DNA of 32,292 nt. Source: Deltaproteobacteria bacterium. Lineage in GTDB: Bacteria > UBA10199 > SPLOWO2-01-44-7. Below are positions 24,746 to 31,566 of this stretch, in pieces (position 1 is the stretch's first letter; every line of letters begins with the position of its first letter). Position numbers and translations under genes: made by a program. The notes under the pieces were generated by a model. That model had not been told where the DNA came from. It was given only the letters and a program-made list of their open reading frames with translations, and made no database searches. The stretch spans positions 1 through 32,292 of the forward strand of contig JAUSII010000101.1 in assembly GCA_030648035.1 (NCBI GenBank). Direction: 5' to 3'.

Positions 24746-24749
24746 CACT

Positions 24750-25928
24750 ATGATCAATTGTGACAAAAAACTAACCATTCGCCCGCGTGCGGTGGCAACG
24801 CCCATGCCGGGGCAGAGAACTTTTTTGCATGTCGATCTCGATGCTTTTTTTGCTTCCGTTGAACAGATCAAAAATCCAAAACTCAAAGGCAAACCGGTGA
24901 TTGTCGGCGGGCGCAATTCGCGGCGCGGTGTGGTGGCGGCCGCTTCTTATGAAGCCAAGCGCTGTGGTGTGACGACCGGCATGCCGTGGCTTGAAGCGCA
25001 ATCCAAATGTCCCAGCGCCGTTTTTTTGCCGGCCGATTTTGAGGCCTACGCCGAATATTCTGAAAAGGTTCAAAAAATTCTGGGGAAAATTGCGCCGGTG
25101 GTGGCGCAAGCCTCTGTGGACGAATCTTATCTCGACCTGACCGGTTGTCAGCGTCTCTACAAAACACCGCGGGAGGCGGGAGAAAAAATCTATCGGGCTG
25201 TGAAAGACCAGACAGGACTCTCCATCTCGATCGGCATTGCCGGTTCGCAGTCGGTGGCCAAGATGGCGTCCCGTTTGGCCAAGCCCAGGGGGATGGTGGA
25301 GATTCCGAAAGGGGCGGAGAAAAATTTTCTGGCATCTCTGCCGGTGGAGGCGATGCCCGGCATCGGTCCCCAGTTGGGGGAGAAGTTGCGCGGCATGGGG
25401 ATTGTCACATTGGGCCAACTGGCCAAAGTGCCGAACGATCTGCTTCGCGCCTCCTTTGGTGTGTATGGCCCCTTTCTTCGGGCGAAGGCGCGCGGGGAAG
25501 ATACCTGGGAACTGGAAGTGACCGAAACCATCAAATCGATCGGCAAACAGGAGACTTTTCCCGAAGATGTTCGTGATTTTGCGATTTTAAAACGCAAATT
25601 GTTCGAATTGGTCGAAAAAGTGGGGCAAAAATTGCGTGAAGAAAATCTTTACGCCCGCCGGGTGGCGGTGAAGGTGAGATACGCCGACTTTTCAGAAGAG
25701 GGGACCTCTAAAACATTCAGAGACCCGACCCATTTTGACCGTGTCTTGTTTCAATATGCCGAGGAGTTGCTCTCCAACACCGTTCGTCTTGAGCGTTCCA
25801 TCAGACTCATCGGTTTTTCAGTTCAAGAATTGAGTCAACAGACCCCCCAGCTCGATCTTTTCAGAACACCCAAGGCCGAACGGTGGGAGAGGTTTTATTC
25901 CAGCCTCGATAAAATTCGCTCCTTGTAG
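24750..25928 (+). CDS. dinB: DNA polymerase IV (Y-family translesion polymerase)
   Basis: The protein has 392 residues. 'FLHVDLDAFFASVEQIKNPK' holds the first catalytic Asp and the steric-gate region, and 'AQASVDESYLDLTG' holds the second catalytic acidic pair. 'SISIGIAGSQSVAKMASRLA' and the HhH motif 'AMPGIGPQLGEKLRGMG' follow. The C-terminal 'PQLDLFR' is a beta-clamp-binding motif. It performs error-prone bypass synthesis at lesions. Its placement after lexA suggests SOS control, although the cassette now separates them. The ATG at 24750 abuts the right repeat. An internal ATG at 24804 (MPGQRTF) would match the usual DinB N-terminus better but has no clear ribosome binding site. Confidence 0.95.
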   Translation: MINCDKKLTIRPRAVATPMPGQRTFLHVDLDAFFASVEQIKNPKLKGKPVIVGGRNSRRGVVAAASYEAKRCGVTTGMPWLEAQSKCPSAVFLPADFEAYAEYSEKVQKILGKIAPVVAQASVDESYLDLTGCQRLYKTPREAGEKIYRAVKDQTGLSISIGIAGSQSVAKMASRLAKPRGMVEIPKGAEKNFLASLPVEAMPGIGPQLGEKLRGMGIVTLGQLAKVPNDLLRASFGVYGPFLRAKARGEDTWELEVTETIKSIGKQETFPEDVRDFAILKRKLFELVEKVGQKLREENLYARRVAVKVRYADFSEEGTSKTFRDPTHFDRVLFQYAEELLSNTVRLERSIRLIGFSVQELSQQTPQLDLFRTPKAERWERFYSSLDKIRSL

Positions 25929-25994
25929 TCATTCTGAGCCAAAGGCGAAGAATCCCGCTGATCAACGGGATCCTTCACTAAAGTTCAGGATGAC
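25928..25994. repeat. Palindromic repeat (GTCATYCTGAG family) after dinB
   Basis: The element begins GTCATTCTGAGCC and ends TTCAGGATGAC, with AACGGGATCC in the middle. It is related to the copy inside tonB (11343-11408). Its first base is the last base of the dinB TAG stop codon. It may act as the dinB terminator. Confidence 0.85.
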
Positions 25995-26048
25995 AACGCG
26001 GTTTTCATGCTTGCACTCCTCCACAAATTTCGCTAGCTAACGCGCGTT

Positions 26049-26621
26049 ATGGGAGATCCAAGAATCAAAACAGAACCGCCAAGAAGCAAAGGGGCGAGAA
26101 CGGGAGAAACTCTTATTCCTGCAATTCCTCCAGCTTCGTCGCCAGCTCCATCCACACCGCCTGTTCCAGTCGATAGTTTTGACGGCAGTGGACTTGGAGA
26201 AGAATGCCGTGACAATGCGCCCGGATGGAACGATAGGGTTATGCTTTCCTATTTCCGCAACGCCTCTCCCGCAGAAATGCCGGTGCCAAGCCGTCAGCCG
26301 CCCCAAATGCCTCCGCCATTTTTTCCTCCCGGGAGGGATATAGGAAATGAAATTCGTTTTCCAAATCGTCCGGGCGTTGGCAACCCGGACCCCGGTTCCA
26401 TTCCCGATACGACAGACTGGTCTCCGCCTGGTGCTCCAAAGCCTTCCCGTGAAGAACCCCCGTTTTGGGCCCGCTTTGCTCTCGGTGCGGTGATGGTTAT
26501 CGGCTCTATTGCGGGCGCTTTTTTGACCGGCTTCGGCACCGCCGGCCCTTCTTTCAGCCCCGCCATTTTCACCGGCGCCACCCTCTATACCGGCAATCGT
26601 TTTTCCGATTCAGAGGCTTAA
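26049..26621 (+). CDS. Unknown proline-rich protein with C-terminal membrane segment
   Basis: The protein has 190 residues. About 145 N-terminal residues are Pro/Ser-rich and probably disordered ('IPPASSPAPSTPPVPV', 'PQMPPPFFPPG'). One or two hydrophobic Gly/Ala-rich segments follow ('FALGAVMVIGSIAGAFLTGF'). No family was recognised. The start is uncertain: no ribosome binding site is visible, and a 10-bp palindrome AACGCGCGTT touches the ATG. The last 17 codons and stop are duplicated exactly 1.17 kb downstream. The composition (few charged residues, high Pro) and lack of Shine-Dalgarno sequence leave some doubt that it is translated as drawn. Confidence 0.5.
   Translation: MGDPRIKTEPPRSKGARTGETLIPAIPPASSPAPSTPPVPVDSFDGSGLGEECRDNAPGWNDRVMLSYFRNASPAEMPVPSRQPPQMPPPFFPPGRDIGNEIRFPNRPGVGNPDPGSIPDTTDWSPPGAPKPSREEPPFWARFALGAVMVIGSIAGAFLTGFGTAGPSFSPAIFTGATLYTGNRFSDSEA
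26566..26621 (+). repeat. 56-bp direct repeat, copy 1 (3' end of unknown gene)
   Basis: It is identical over 56 bp to 27735-27790. It covers the last 17 codons (FTGATLYTGNRFSDSEA) and stop of the proline-rich gene. Confidence 0.95.
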
Positions 26622-26662
26622 TACTTCGTACCGGGCGCCTTAAAAAAAAATTAAAAAAGTAC

Positions 26663-26689
26663 GCAACTTTCTTAAAGTCCTGCCGATAA
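26663..26689 (+). promoter_or_regulatory. Possible sigma-28 (FliA)-like promoter
   Basis: GCAACTTT (26663-26670), an 11-bp spacer, and GCCGATAA (26682-26689). The spacing equals the FliA consensus and the -10 is exact. Five of eight positions of the -35 (TAAAGTTT) agree. The ATG follows 16 bp later. Confidence 0.5.
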
Positions 26690-26705
26690 CAATTATAGGG
26701 ACACT

Positions 26706-27707
26706 ATGATCATTCCAAATGCTCCACTTCAATCTTTAAGTTATTTTTCAGGAAGTGCTTTAGCATCTGTTGGAGCTCCTCTTGATGGCAGCTATACAGT
26801 CGTCTCCATCGGTTTGGATAATGGGGTATCTGTTGAAGAATTGACGCCCCCTGTCGACCCTCGTGATTTTAGTTCAAACAATCGGCTCTATAAACTTAGA
26901 GGAGAGCGGGATATGCTTTTGGTTCCGGGACGTCGTTTGTGGATTTATGGGGCAAACCGTTTTCGCAGTACATTGATACCTGAAGATTCCCAAGCAATGC
27001 TTGTCGTTTCCGGAAACCGTGAAGTGATGCTGAAACATCCCACGCGTCAGGAACCGTCTTCCGATTCTGTTTCAGATCCAAGGTCCATTTTTATTCGGGA
27101 ATATGATCGAAAAGTGGCCGACTATTTTTTTCGATTTGTTTCGGATTCGCCAGATGAAACAGGTGTCCCAATTTGTTTGAATTTTCCCATTTATCGCATT
27201 CGAGAAGGAATAGACGCAGTCTTGCGAGCGGTTTTTCTGGATCAGATGTCCGATGCATCTATTGCCAGGTATTTTGGTCATTATCTCCTACTGTCCCCCA
27301 ATTTGATGGTTGCTATCGATAATGGTCAGAATGATGTTTTTGCAGATCCCGAAAATCCCAATGTTACTATCTCGTTTATGGGAGATTCTGCTTCCGTAAT
27401 CAGAATTCTGGAGACTGGTCTGCATATTTTAGGTGGTTCCTTGGAAGATATTCGAGGCCTTGTCTATCAAGACATTGAATTTCATCCCCTTCCCATAATA
27501 GGGAGTATGTCGCGTGATTTGCTTTTTGGAGATCAGCGCATTGTTACAGGCGCCTCTCTGCTTTATCCCACGTCCTATACGCGGGCTGTTGACGAGCCTG
27601 AAATTCAGCACACTATGAGTTTTGCAAATGTTATGATGAGGATTCCTTTTGGTCAACGGGCCGCCGCATTTTCTCTCTTTAAAGAATTGTTCCAAAAACT
27701 GACGTAA
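26706..27707 (+). CDS. Unknown protein, 333 residues
   Basis: TAGGG five bases before the ATG supports the start. The protein has no signal peptide or clear membrane segment. Recognisable stretches are 'VVSIGLDNGVSVEELTPPVD', 'RDMLLVPGRRLWIYGANRF', 'EYDRKVADYFFRFVSDSPDE' and 'FHPLPIIGSMSRDLLFGDQR'. I do not recognise the family. The gene is visibly AT-richer than its neighbours and lies wholly between two 56-bp direct repeats. It has its own sigma-28-like promoter, so it may have been acquired as a unit. Confidence 0.75.
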   Translation: MIIPNAPLQSLSYFSGSALASVGAPLDGSYTVVSIGLDNGVSVEELTPPVDPRDFSSNNRLYKLRGERDMLLVPGRRLWIYGANRFRSTLIPEDSQAMLVVSGNREVMLKHPTRQEPSSDSVSDPRSIFIREYDRKVADYFFRFVSDSPDETGVPICLNFPIYRIREGIDAVLRAVFLDQMSDASIARYFGHYLLLSPNLMVAIDNGQNDVFADPENPNVTISFMGDSASVIRILETGLHILGGSLEDIRGLVYQDIEFHPLPIIGSMSRDLLFGDQRIVTGASLLYPTSYTRAVDEPEIQHTMSFANVMMRIPFGQRAAAFSLFKELFQKLT

Positions 27708-27734
27708 ATCCGGCCAAACCAAGTTGATCTTCTT

Positions 27735-27790
27735 TTTTCACCGGCGCCACCCTCTATACCGGCAATCGTTTTTCCGATTCAGAGGCTTAA
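27735..27790 (+). repeat. 56-bp direct repeat, copy 2 (orphan gene 3' end)
   Basis: An exact copy of 26566-26621 without the upstream gene. Within the 240-bp gap 27708-27947 it is followed at once by a GTCATTGCGAG palindrome. Confidence 0.95.
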
Positions 27791-27795
27791 CAATT

Positions 27796-27891
27796 GTCAT
27801 TGCGAGGCCCCAAAGGGGCCGTGGCAATCCCGCTGATTAACCCCAAAGGGGCTCCTTCGGGGCGGGATTGCACAGCGAAGCTCGCAATGAC
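27796..27891. repeat. Complete palindromic repeat (GTCATTGCGAG family)
   Basis: The element begins GTCATTGCGAGGCCCCAAAG and ends GAAGCTCGCAATGAC, with inner stems CCCCAAAGGGG. It lies 56 bp upstream of nuoC. Confidence 0.9.
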
Positions 27892-27947
27892 ACCGATTAC
27901 AATGACAACTTGATTTCTTTATCTGTTTTGGTTACGAAGCGCGCGCT

Positions 27948-28433
27948 ATGCAACTCGCACTGGATTGTCTTAAAGGGACTTTTGGCGATGCCATTCTGGA
28001 AACCTCCAATCATTTGGGGAACGAAACGGCCGTTGTTTCCACTCCCAAAATTGTTGAAATCATAAAATTTTTGCGAGATACCACCGGTCTTGAATTTAAT
28101 ATGATGATGGATCTGGCGGGGATGGATTATCCGGGGCGCGCCGAGCGTTTTGAAGTGGTCTATCATCTCTACTCTCTCAAAAATAAAAAAAGAATTCGCC
28201 TGAAAGTGCGCGTGACCGAAGAAAATCCGGTCGTCCCCAGCATTCACTCCTTATATAAAGCCGCGAACTGGTTTGAGCGGGAGGCCTACGATATGTTCGG
28301 GTTGAAATTTGAAGGGCATCCGAATTTGAAACGTATTCTCACCTTTGAGGAATTTGTCGGCTTTCCGCTTCGAAAAGATTATCCGGTAAATAAGCGGCCA
28401 AAAATTCCGACACCCGATCCGCTCATCCGATAA
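27948..28433 (+). CDS. nuoC: NADH-quinone oxidoreductase subunit C
   Basis: The protein has 161 residues. The family signature is 'SIHSLYKAANWFEREAYDMF' leading into GLKFEGHPNLKRIL, then 'FPLRKDYPV'. It is part of the peripheral arm of complex I with NuoD. The gene is separate from nuoD rather than fused. No Shine-Dalgarno site is visible. The palindrome AGCGCGCGCT (27938-27947) touches the ATG. nuoA and nuoB are not upstream in this window, so they must be elsewhere or the operon has been rearranged. nuoD begins 1 bp after the stop. Confidence 0.95.
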   Translation: MQLALDCLKGTFGDAILETSNHLGNETAVVSTPKIVEIIKFLRDTTGLEFNMMMDLAGMDYPGRAERFEVVYHLYSLKNKKRIRLKVRVTEENPVVPSIHSLYKAANWFEREAYDMFGLKFEGHPNLKRILTFEEFVGFPLRKDYPVNKRPKIPTPDPLIR

Positions 28434-28434
28434 A

Positions 28435-29646
28435 ATGAAAAATTCAAATGCTACAAATGAGGATGTCGCCAAATCGCTCAACGCGGAGCACATGATCTTG
28501 AATATGGGGCCCTCGCACCCCGCCATGCACGGGACTCTGCGCGTGGTGCTGGAGCTGGAAGGTGAAACAATCGTCAATGCCATTCCAGAGATCGGCTATC
28601 TGCACCGCTGTTTCGAAAAAGAAGCGGAAGTCAAAACATACACGCAAATTATTCCCTACACCGACCGGCTCAACTATCTCTCACCCCTCATGAACAATGT
28701 CGGCTATTGCATGGCGGTGGAAAAAATGTGGCCGCTCGAAATTCCGGAACGGGTGCAATGGATTCGCATGCTCATCTCGGAACTCTCTCGTATCATGGAC
28801 CATTGCGTCTGCATCGGCACCAACCTGGTCGACATCGGGGGCTTGACCAATTTCTGGTATCTTTTTAATCCGCGCGAAAAAATGATCGACTGGGTGGAGG
28901 CTCTCTGTGGCGCGCGTCTCACCACCACCTACACCCGCGTGGGGGGCGTCATGCGCGACCTGCCGCCCGACACCAAACCTTTTTTGAAGGAATGTCTCAA
29001 AGATGTTCGCAAGGCAATCAAAGACACCACCGGTCTTTTGAAAAAGAACAGAATCTTCATGGACCGCACGCAGAATGTGGGAAGCATTTCTGCGGAAGAT
29101 GCCATCAGCTATGGTTTTACCGGTCCGTGTCTGCGCGCATGTGGCGTCGATTATGATATTCGCAAAGCACATCCCTATTATTATTATGACCAGCTCGATT
29201 GGGATGTGCCGCTCGGTCGTTATGGCGATTCCTACGATCGTGTTTTTGTCCGCTTTGAAGAGATGCTCCAGTCGTGCCGGATGATCGAACAGATTCTGGA
29301 AAAAATGCCCGAAGGTCCCATCATGACCGACCATCGCGATGTCGCTCTTCCCGCGAAGCATGAGGTTTATGGTTCGATAGAGGGAATCATCCAGCAATTT
29401 AAAATTGTGATGCACGGCATCAAGCCGCCGCCGGGAGAAATTTATTCCTACACCGAGGCGGCCAACGGAGAATTGGGTTTTTATATTGTGAGCGACGGCT
29501 CCGACAAACCGTATCGCGTGAAAGTGCGGCCCCCTTGTTTCGCGATCTATCAGGCCTATACCGAAATGATAAAAGGGGAGCTGGTGGCCGATGCCGTCGC
29601 CGTTTTGGGTGGATTGAACATTGTGGCGGGGGAGTTGGATAGATAA
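28435..29646 (+). CDS. nuoD: NADH-quinone oxidoreductase subunit D
   Basis: The protein has 403 residues. 'LNMGPSHPAMHGTLRVVLEL' is the quinone-site N-terminal motif. 'IGYLHRCFEKEAEVKTYTQI' and 'TDRLNYLSPLMNNVGYCMAV' follow. The C-terminal 'LGGLNIVAGELDR' is the conserved NuoD ending. The subunit forms the quinone-binding cavity with NuoB. The start lies 1 bp after the nuoC stop with no separate ribosome binding site, so translation is probably coupled. nuoE follows after 2 bp. Confidence 0.97.
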   Translation: MKNSNATNEDVAKSLNAEHMILNMGPSHPAMHGTLRVVLELEGETIVNAIPEIGYLHRCFEKEAEVKTYTQIIPYTDRLNYLSPLMNNVGYCMAVEKMWPLEIPERVQWIRMLISELSRIMDHCVCIGTNLVDIGGLTNFWYLFNPREKMIDWVEALCGARLTTTYTRVGGVMRDLPPDTKPFLKECLKDVRKAIKDTTGLLKKNRIFMDRTQNVGSISAEDAISYGFTGPCLRACGVDYDIRKAHPYYYYDQLDWDVPLGRYGDSYDRVFVRFEEMLQSCRMIEQILEKMPEGPIMTDHRDVALPAKHEVYGSIEGIIQQFKIVMHGIKPPPGEIYSYTEAANGELGFYIVSDGSDKPYRVKVRPPCFAIYQAYTEMIKGELVADAVAVLGGLNIVAGELDR

Positions 29647-29648
29647 AT

Positions 29649-30122
29649 ATGTCATTCGAATTTACAACCGAGAATAAGAAAAAGTTTGAGGAGACGCTAA
29701 CGCGCTATCCACAAAAAAAAGCGGCTCTGCTTCCGGCATTGTGGCTGGTGCAGGAGCAGTTGGGTTGGATTTCTCCCGAGGCGATGGAATATCTGGCGCG
29801 TCTTTTGGAAATGACACCGGCTTATGTCTACGAGACGGCGACTTTTTATACCATGTATAATAAGAAGCCGATCGGACGCCATCACATTCAGGTCTGCAAC
29901 AGCGTCTGCTGTTGTCTGCGCGGGAGCGAAGAGACGGTCAAATATATCCAGAAAAAATTGGAGATTGAAGTCGGTGAGTCGACCCCGGACGGGCGTTTTC
30001 ATCTCTCGGCGGTGGAGTGCCTCGGCTCCTGTGGCACCGCGCCGATGATGCAGATTGATAATGATTATTACGAAGATCTGAATGCAGAGAAGGTTGATGC
30101 GATATTGGAAAAGATGAAATAG
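29649..30122 (+). CDS. nuoE: NADH-quinone oxidoreductase subunit E (2Fe-2S)
   Basis: The protein has 157 residues with a thioredoxin-like fold. The 2Fe-2S ligands are in 'HIQVCNSVCCCLRGSE' and 'ECLGSCGTAPMM'. 'EYLARLLEMTPAYVYETATF' is the usual N-terminal helical motif. It belongs to the NADH-oxidising module with NuoF. GGGGGAG upstream is a good ribosome binding site. Its TAG stop codon (30120-30122) overlaps the first two bases of a palindromic repeat that separates it from nuoF. Confidence 0.96.
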   Translation: MSFEFTTENKKKFEETLTRYPQKKAALLPALWLVQEQLGWISPEAMEYLARLLEMTPAYVYETATFYTMYNKKPIGRHHIQVCNSVCCCLRGSEETVKYIQKKLEIEVGESTPDGRFHLSAVECLGSCGTAPMMQIDNDYYEDLNAEKVDAILEKMK

Positions 30123-30197
30123 TGCGATGGTGCGATAGTGCTTAGTACTTGGTGCGAATATAAATCTAAGTACCAAGTACTATCGCACTATCGCACT
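30121..30197. repeat. AGTGCGAT-family palindrome between nuoE and nuoF
   Basis: The 77-bp element has 32-bp imperfect inverted arms. The left arm starts AGTGCGATGGTGCGATAGTG at the nuoE stop and the right arm ends CTATCGCACTATCGCACT. The arms contain GTACTTGG-type cores also found in the cassette repeats. Only 8 bp remain before the nuoF ATG, so the usual ribosome binding site region is largely replaced by repeat. Confidence 0.92.
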
Positions 30198-30205
30198 GAT
30201 AAATT

Positions 30206-31495
30206 ATGGAACAAATTTTAAGCAAAAGTTGGCGCATTGTGAATCAACGCAACATGGACGTCGCTTTGATGCACGGCGCCTATGATTCGCTCAAGAAAAT
30301 TTTCAAGATGACTCCGGCCGAAGTAACCGAGACGGTTAAAGCCTCCGGCCTGCGCGGGCGCGGGGGGGCCGGTTTTTCCACTGGCACCAAGTGGACGTTT
30401 ATTCCCAAAGACAATAAGAAGCCGGTTTATCTTATTAATAATTTCGACGAGAGCGAACCCGGCACTTTCAAGGATCGTGCGATTGCGGAGAAAGATCCGC
30501 ACATGATGATCGAGGGGATGATCATCGCCTCTTATGCGATCGGCGCCAACACCGCCTATATCTATATTCGCGGGGAATATTATCGCCAGTGGGAGATTAT
30601 TGAAAAAGCGTTGGCCGAGGCTTATGCAAAAGGTTTTCTGGGAAAAAATATTCAAGGCTCCGGATTTCATCTCGATATTTTTCAACATCGCGGAGCGGGG
30701 GCCTACATTTGCGGCGAAGAGACGGCGCTTCTCTCATCTCTCGAAGGAGGAAGAGGTTATCCAAGAATCAAACCGCCCTTTCCGGCGATCGAGGGGGCGT
30801 GGCGCTCGCCAACCATTGTGAATAACGTCGAGACTCTGACCAATCTTCCCTACATCATCAATAATGGTGCGGATGCTTTCAAAAAATTCGGGACCGAAAA
30901 AAGTCCCGGCACCAAACTGATTTCGGCCTCGGGCCATATTGAAAAACCGGGTGTTTATGAAGTGGCGATGGGATTGCCGATCCACACTTTTTTAAACGAA
31001 CAGCTGGGCGGCATCTGGAAGGGTCGCAAACTCAAAGCGCTGGTGCCGGGCGGTTCGTCGTTTCCCGTGCTTACGGCAGACGAGGCGCTCAAAACAAATA
31101 TCGATTTTGAATCTTGCGCGGCGAGCGGCACATCGCTCGGCTCCGGCGGTTTTTATGTGATGGACGACACGACCTGCATGGTGCGCATGCTGATGTTCAC
31201 CGCAAAATTTTATGAACACGAGTCGTGCGGACAATGCACGCCGTGCCGCGAGGGGACCGGCTGGGTTTCGCAAATCGTGCGGCGTATTGAGGAAGGTCAT
31301 GGACGCGAACGCGATCTGCAAGTATTGCTCGATGTCTGTAATAATATGATGAACGGTCGCACCATCTGCGTTTTTGCCGACGCCCTGGCCATGCCGGTCA
31401 TCAGCTATCTGACAAAGTTTAAACACGAGTTTGAGGATCACGTGAGACTGGGGAGATGTCCGATGAGCGGGAAGTGCGATAGTGCGATGGTGTGA
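30206..31495 (+). CDS. nuoF: NADH-quinone oxidoreductase subunit F (NADH/FMN binding)
   Basis: The protein has 429 residues. 'LRGRGGAGFSTGTKWTF' binds FMN and 'HRGAGAYICGEETALLSSLE' belongs to the NADH/FMN site. 'ESCGQCTPCREGT' plus a later Cys hold the N3 4Fe-4S cluster. It oxidises NADH and passes electrons to NuoE/NuoG. No Shine-Dalgarno site lies in the 8 bp between the upstream repeat and the ATG. The last seven residues (KCDSAMV) and the stop codon are encoded by the downstream repeat, so the native C-terminus has been altered. Confidence 0.97.
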   Translation: MEQILSKSWRIVNQRNMDVALMHGAYDSLKKIFKMTPAEVTETVKASGLRGRGGAGFSTGTKWTFIPKDNKKPVYLINNFDESEPGTFKDRAIAEKDPHMMIEGMIIASYAIGANTAYIYIRGEYYRQWEIIEKALAEAYAKGFLGKNIQGSGFHLDIFQHRGAGAYICGEETALLSSLEGGRGYPRIKPPFPAIEGAWRSPTIVNNVETLTNLPYIINNGADAFKKFGTEKSPGTKLISASGHIEKPGVYEVAMGLPIHTFLNEQLGGIWKGRKLKALVPGGSSFPVLTADEALKTNIDFESCAASGTSLGSGGFYVMDDTTCMVRMLMFTAKFYEHESCGQCTPCREGTGWVSQIVRRIEEGHGRERDLQVLLDVCNNMMNGRTICVFADALAMPVISYLTKFKHEFEDHVRLGRCPMSGKCDSAMV

Positions 31496-31558
31496 TGGTG
31501 CGATAGTACTTGGTGCAAATATCAATCTAAGTACCAAGTACCATCGCACTATCGCACT
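31473..31558. repeat. AGTGCGAT-family palindrome spanning the nuoF stop codon
   Basis: The 86-bp element starts AGTGCGATAGTGCGATGG and ends CCATCGCACTATCGCACT. The left arm holds four 8-bp RGTGYGAT units, more than the nuoE-nuoF copy. The element includes the nuoF stop (31493-31495) and ends 8 bp before the nuoG ATG, the same distance as at nuoF. Confidence 0.92.
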
Positions 31559-31566
31559 CAAGAATT

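Larger units (their letters stand above)
24304..24749. mobile_element. Putative cassette: four-helix-bundle gene between inverted repeats
   Basis: The segment starts at the lexA stop with AGTGCGATAGTGCGATGG and ends immediately before the dinB ATG. Its internal ends, 24324-24351 and 24718-24745, are perfect 28-bp inverted copies. The only gene inside is an IVP-type four-helix-bundle protein. Its start site is just inside the left repeat and its stop codon is inside the right repeat. Related palindromes without the gene occur at 30121-30197 and 31473-31558. No transposase is present, so mobility would depend on a factor elsewhere. The mobile interpretation is inferred from the structure. Confidence 0.55.

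Noticed and set aside
24304-24749. Diversity-generating retroelement with an Avd-like protein
   Set aside because: The fold is related to Avd, but there is no reverse transcriptase, template repeat or variable repeat in the window.
24304-24749. 23S rRNA intervening sequence
   Set aside because: The IVP protein family is known from 23S insertions, but no rRNA sequence is present on either side.
30121-31558. CRISPR-like repeats
   Set aside because: The repeats are isolated palindromes at gene junctions without regularly spaced unique spacers, and no cas genes are present.
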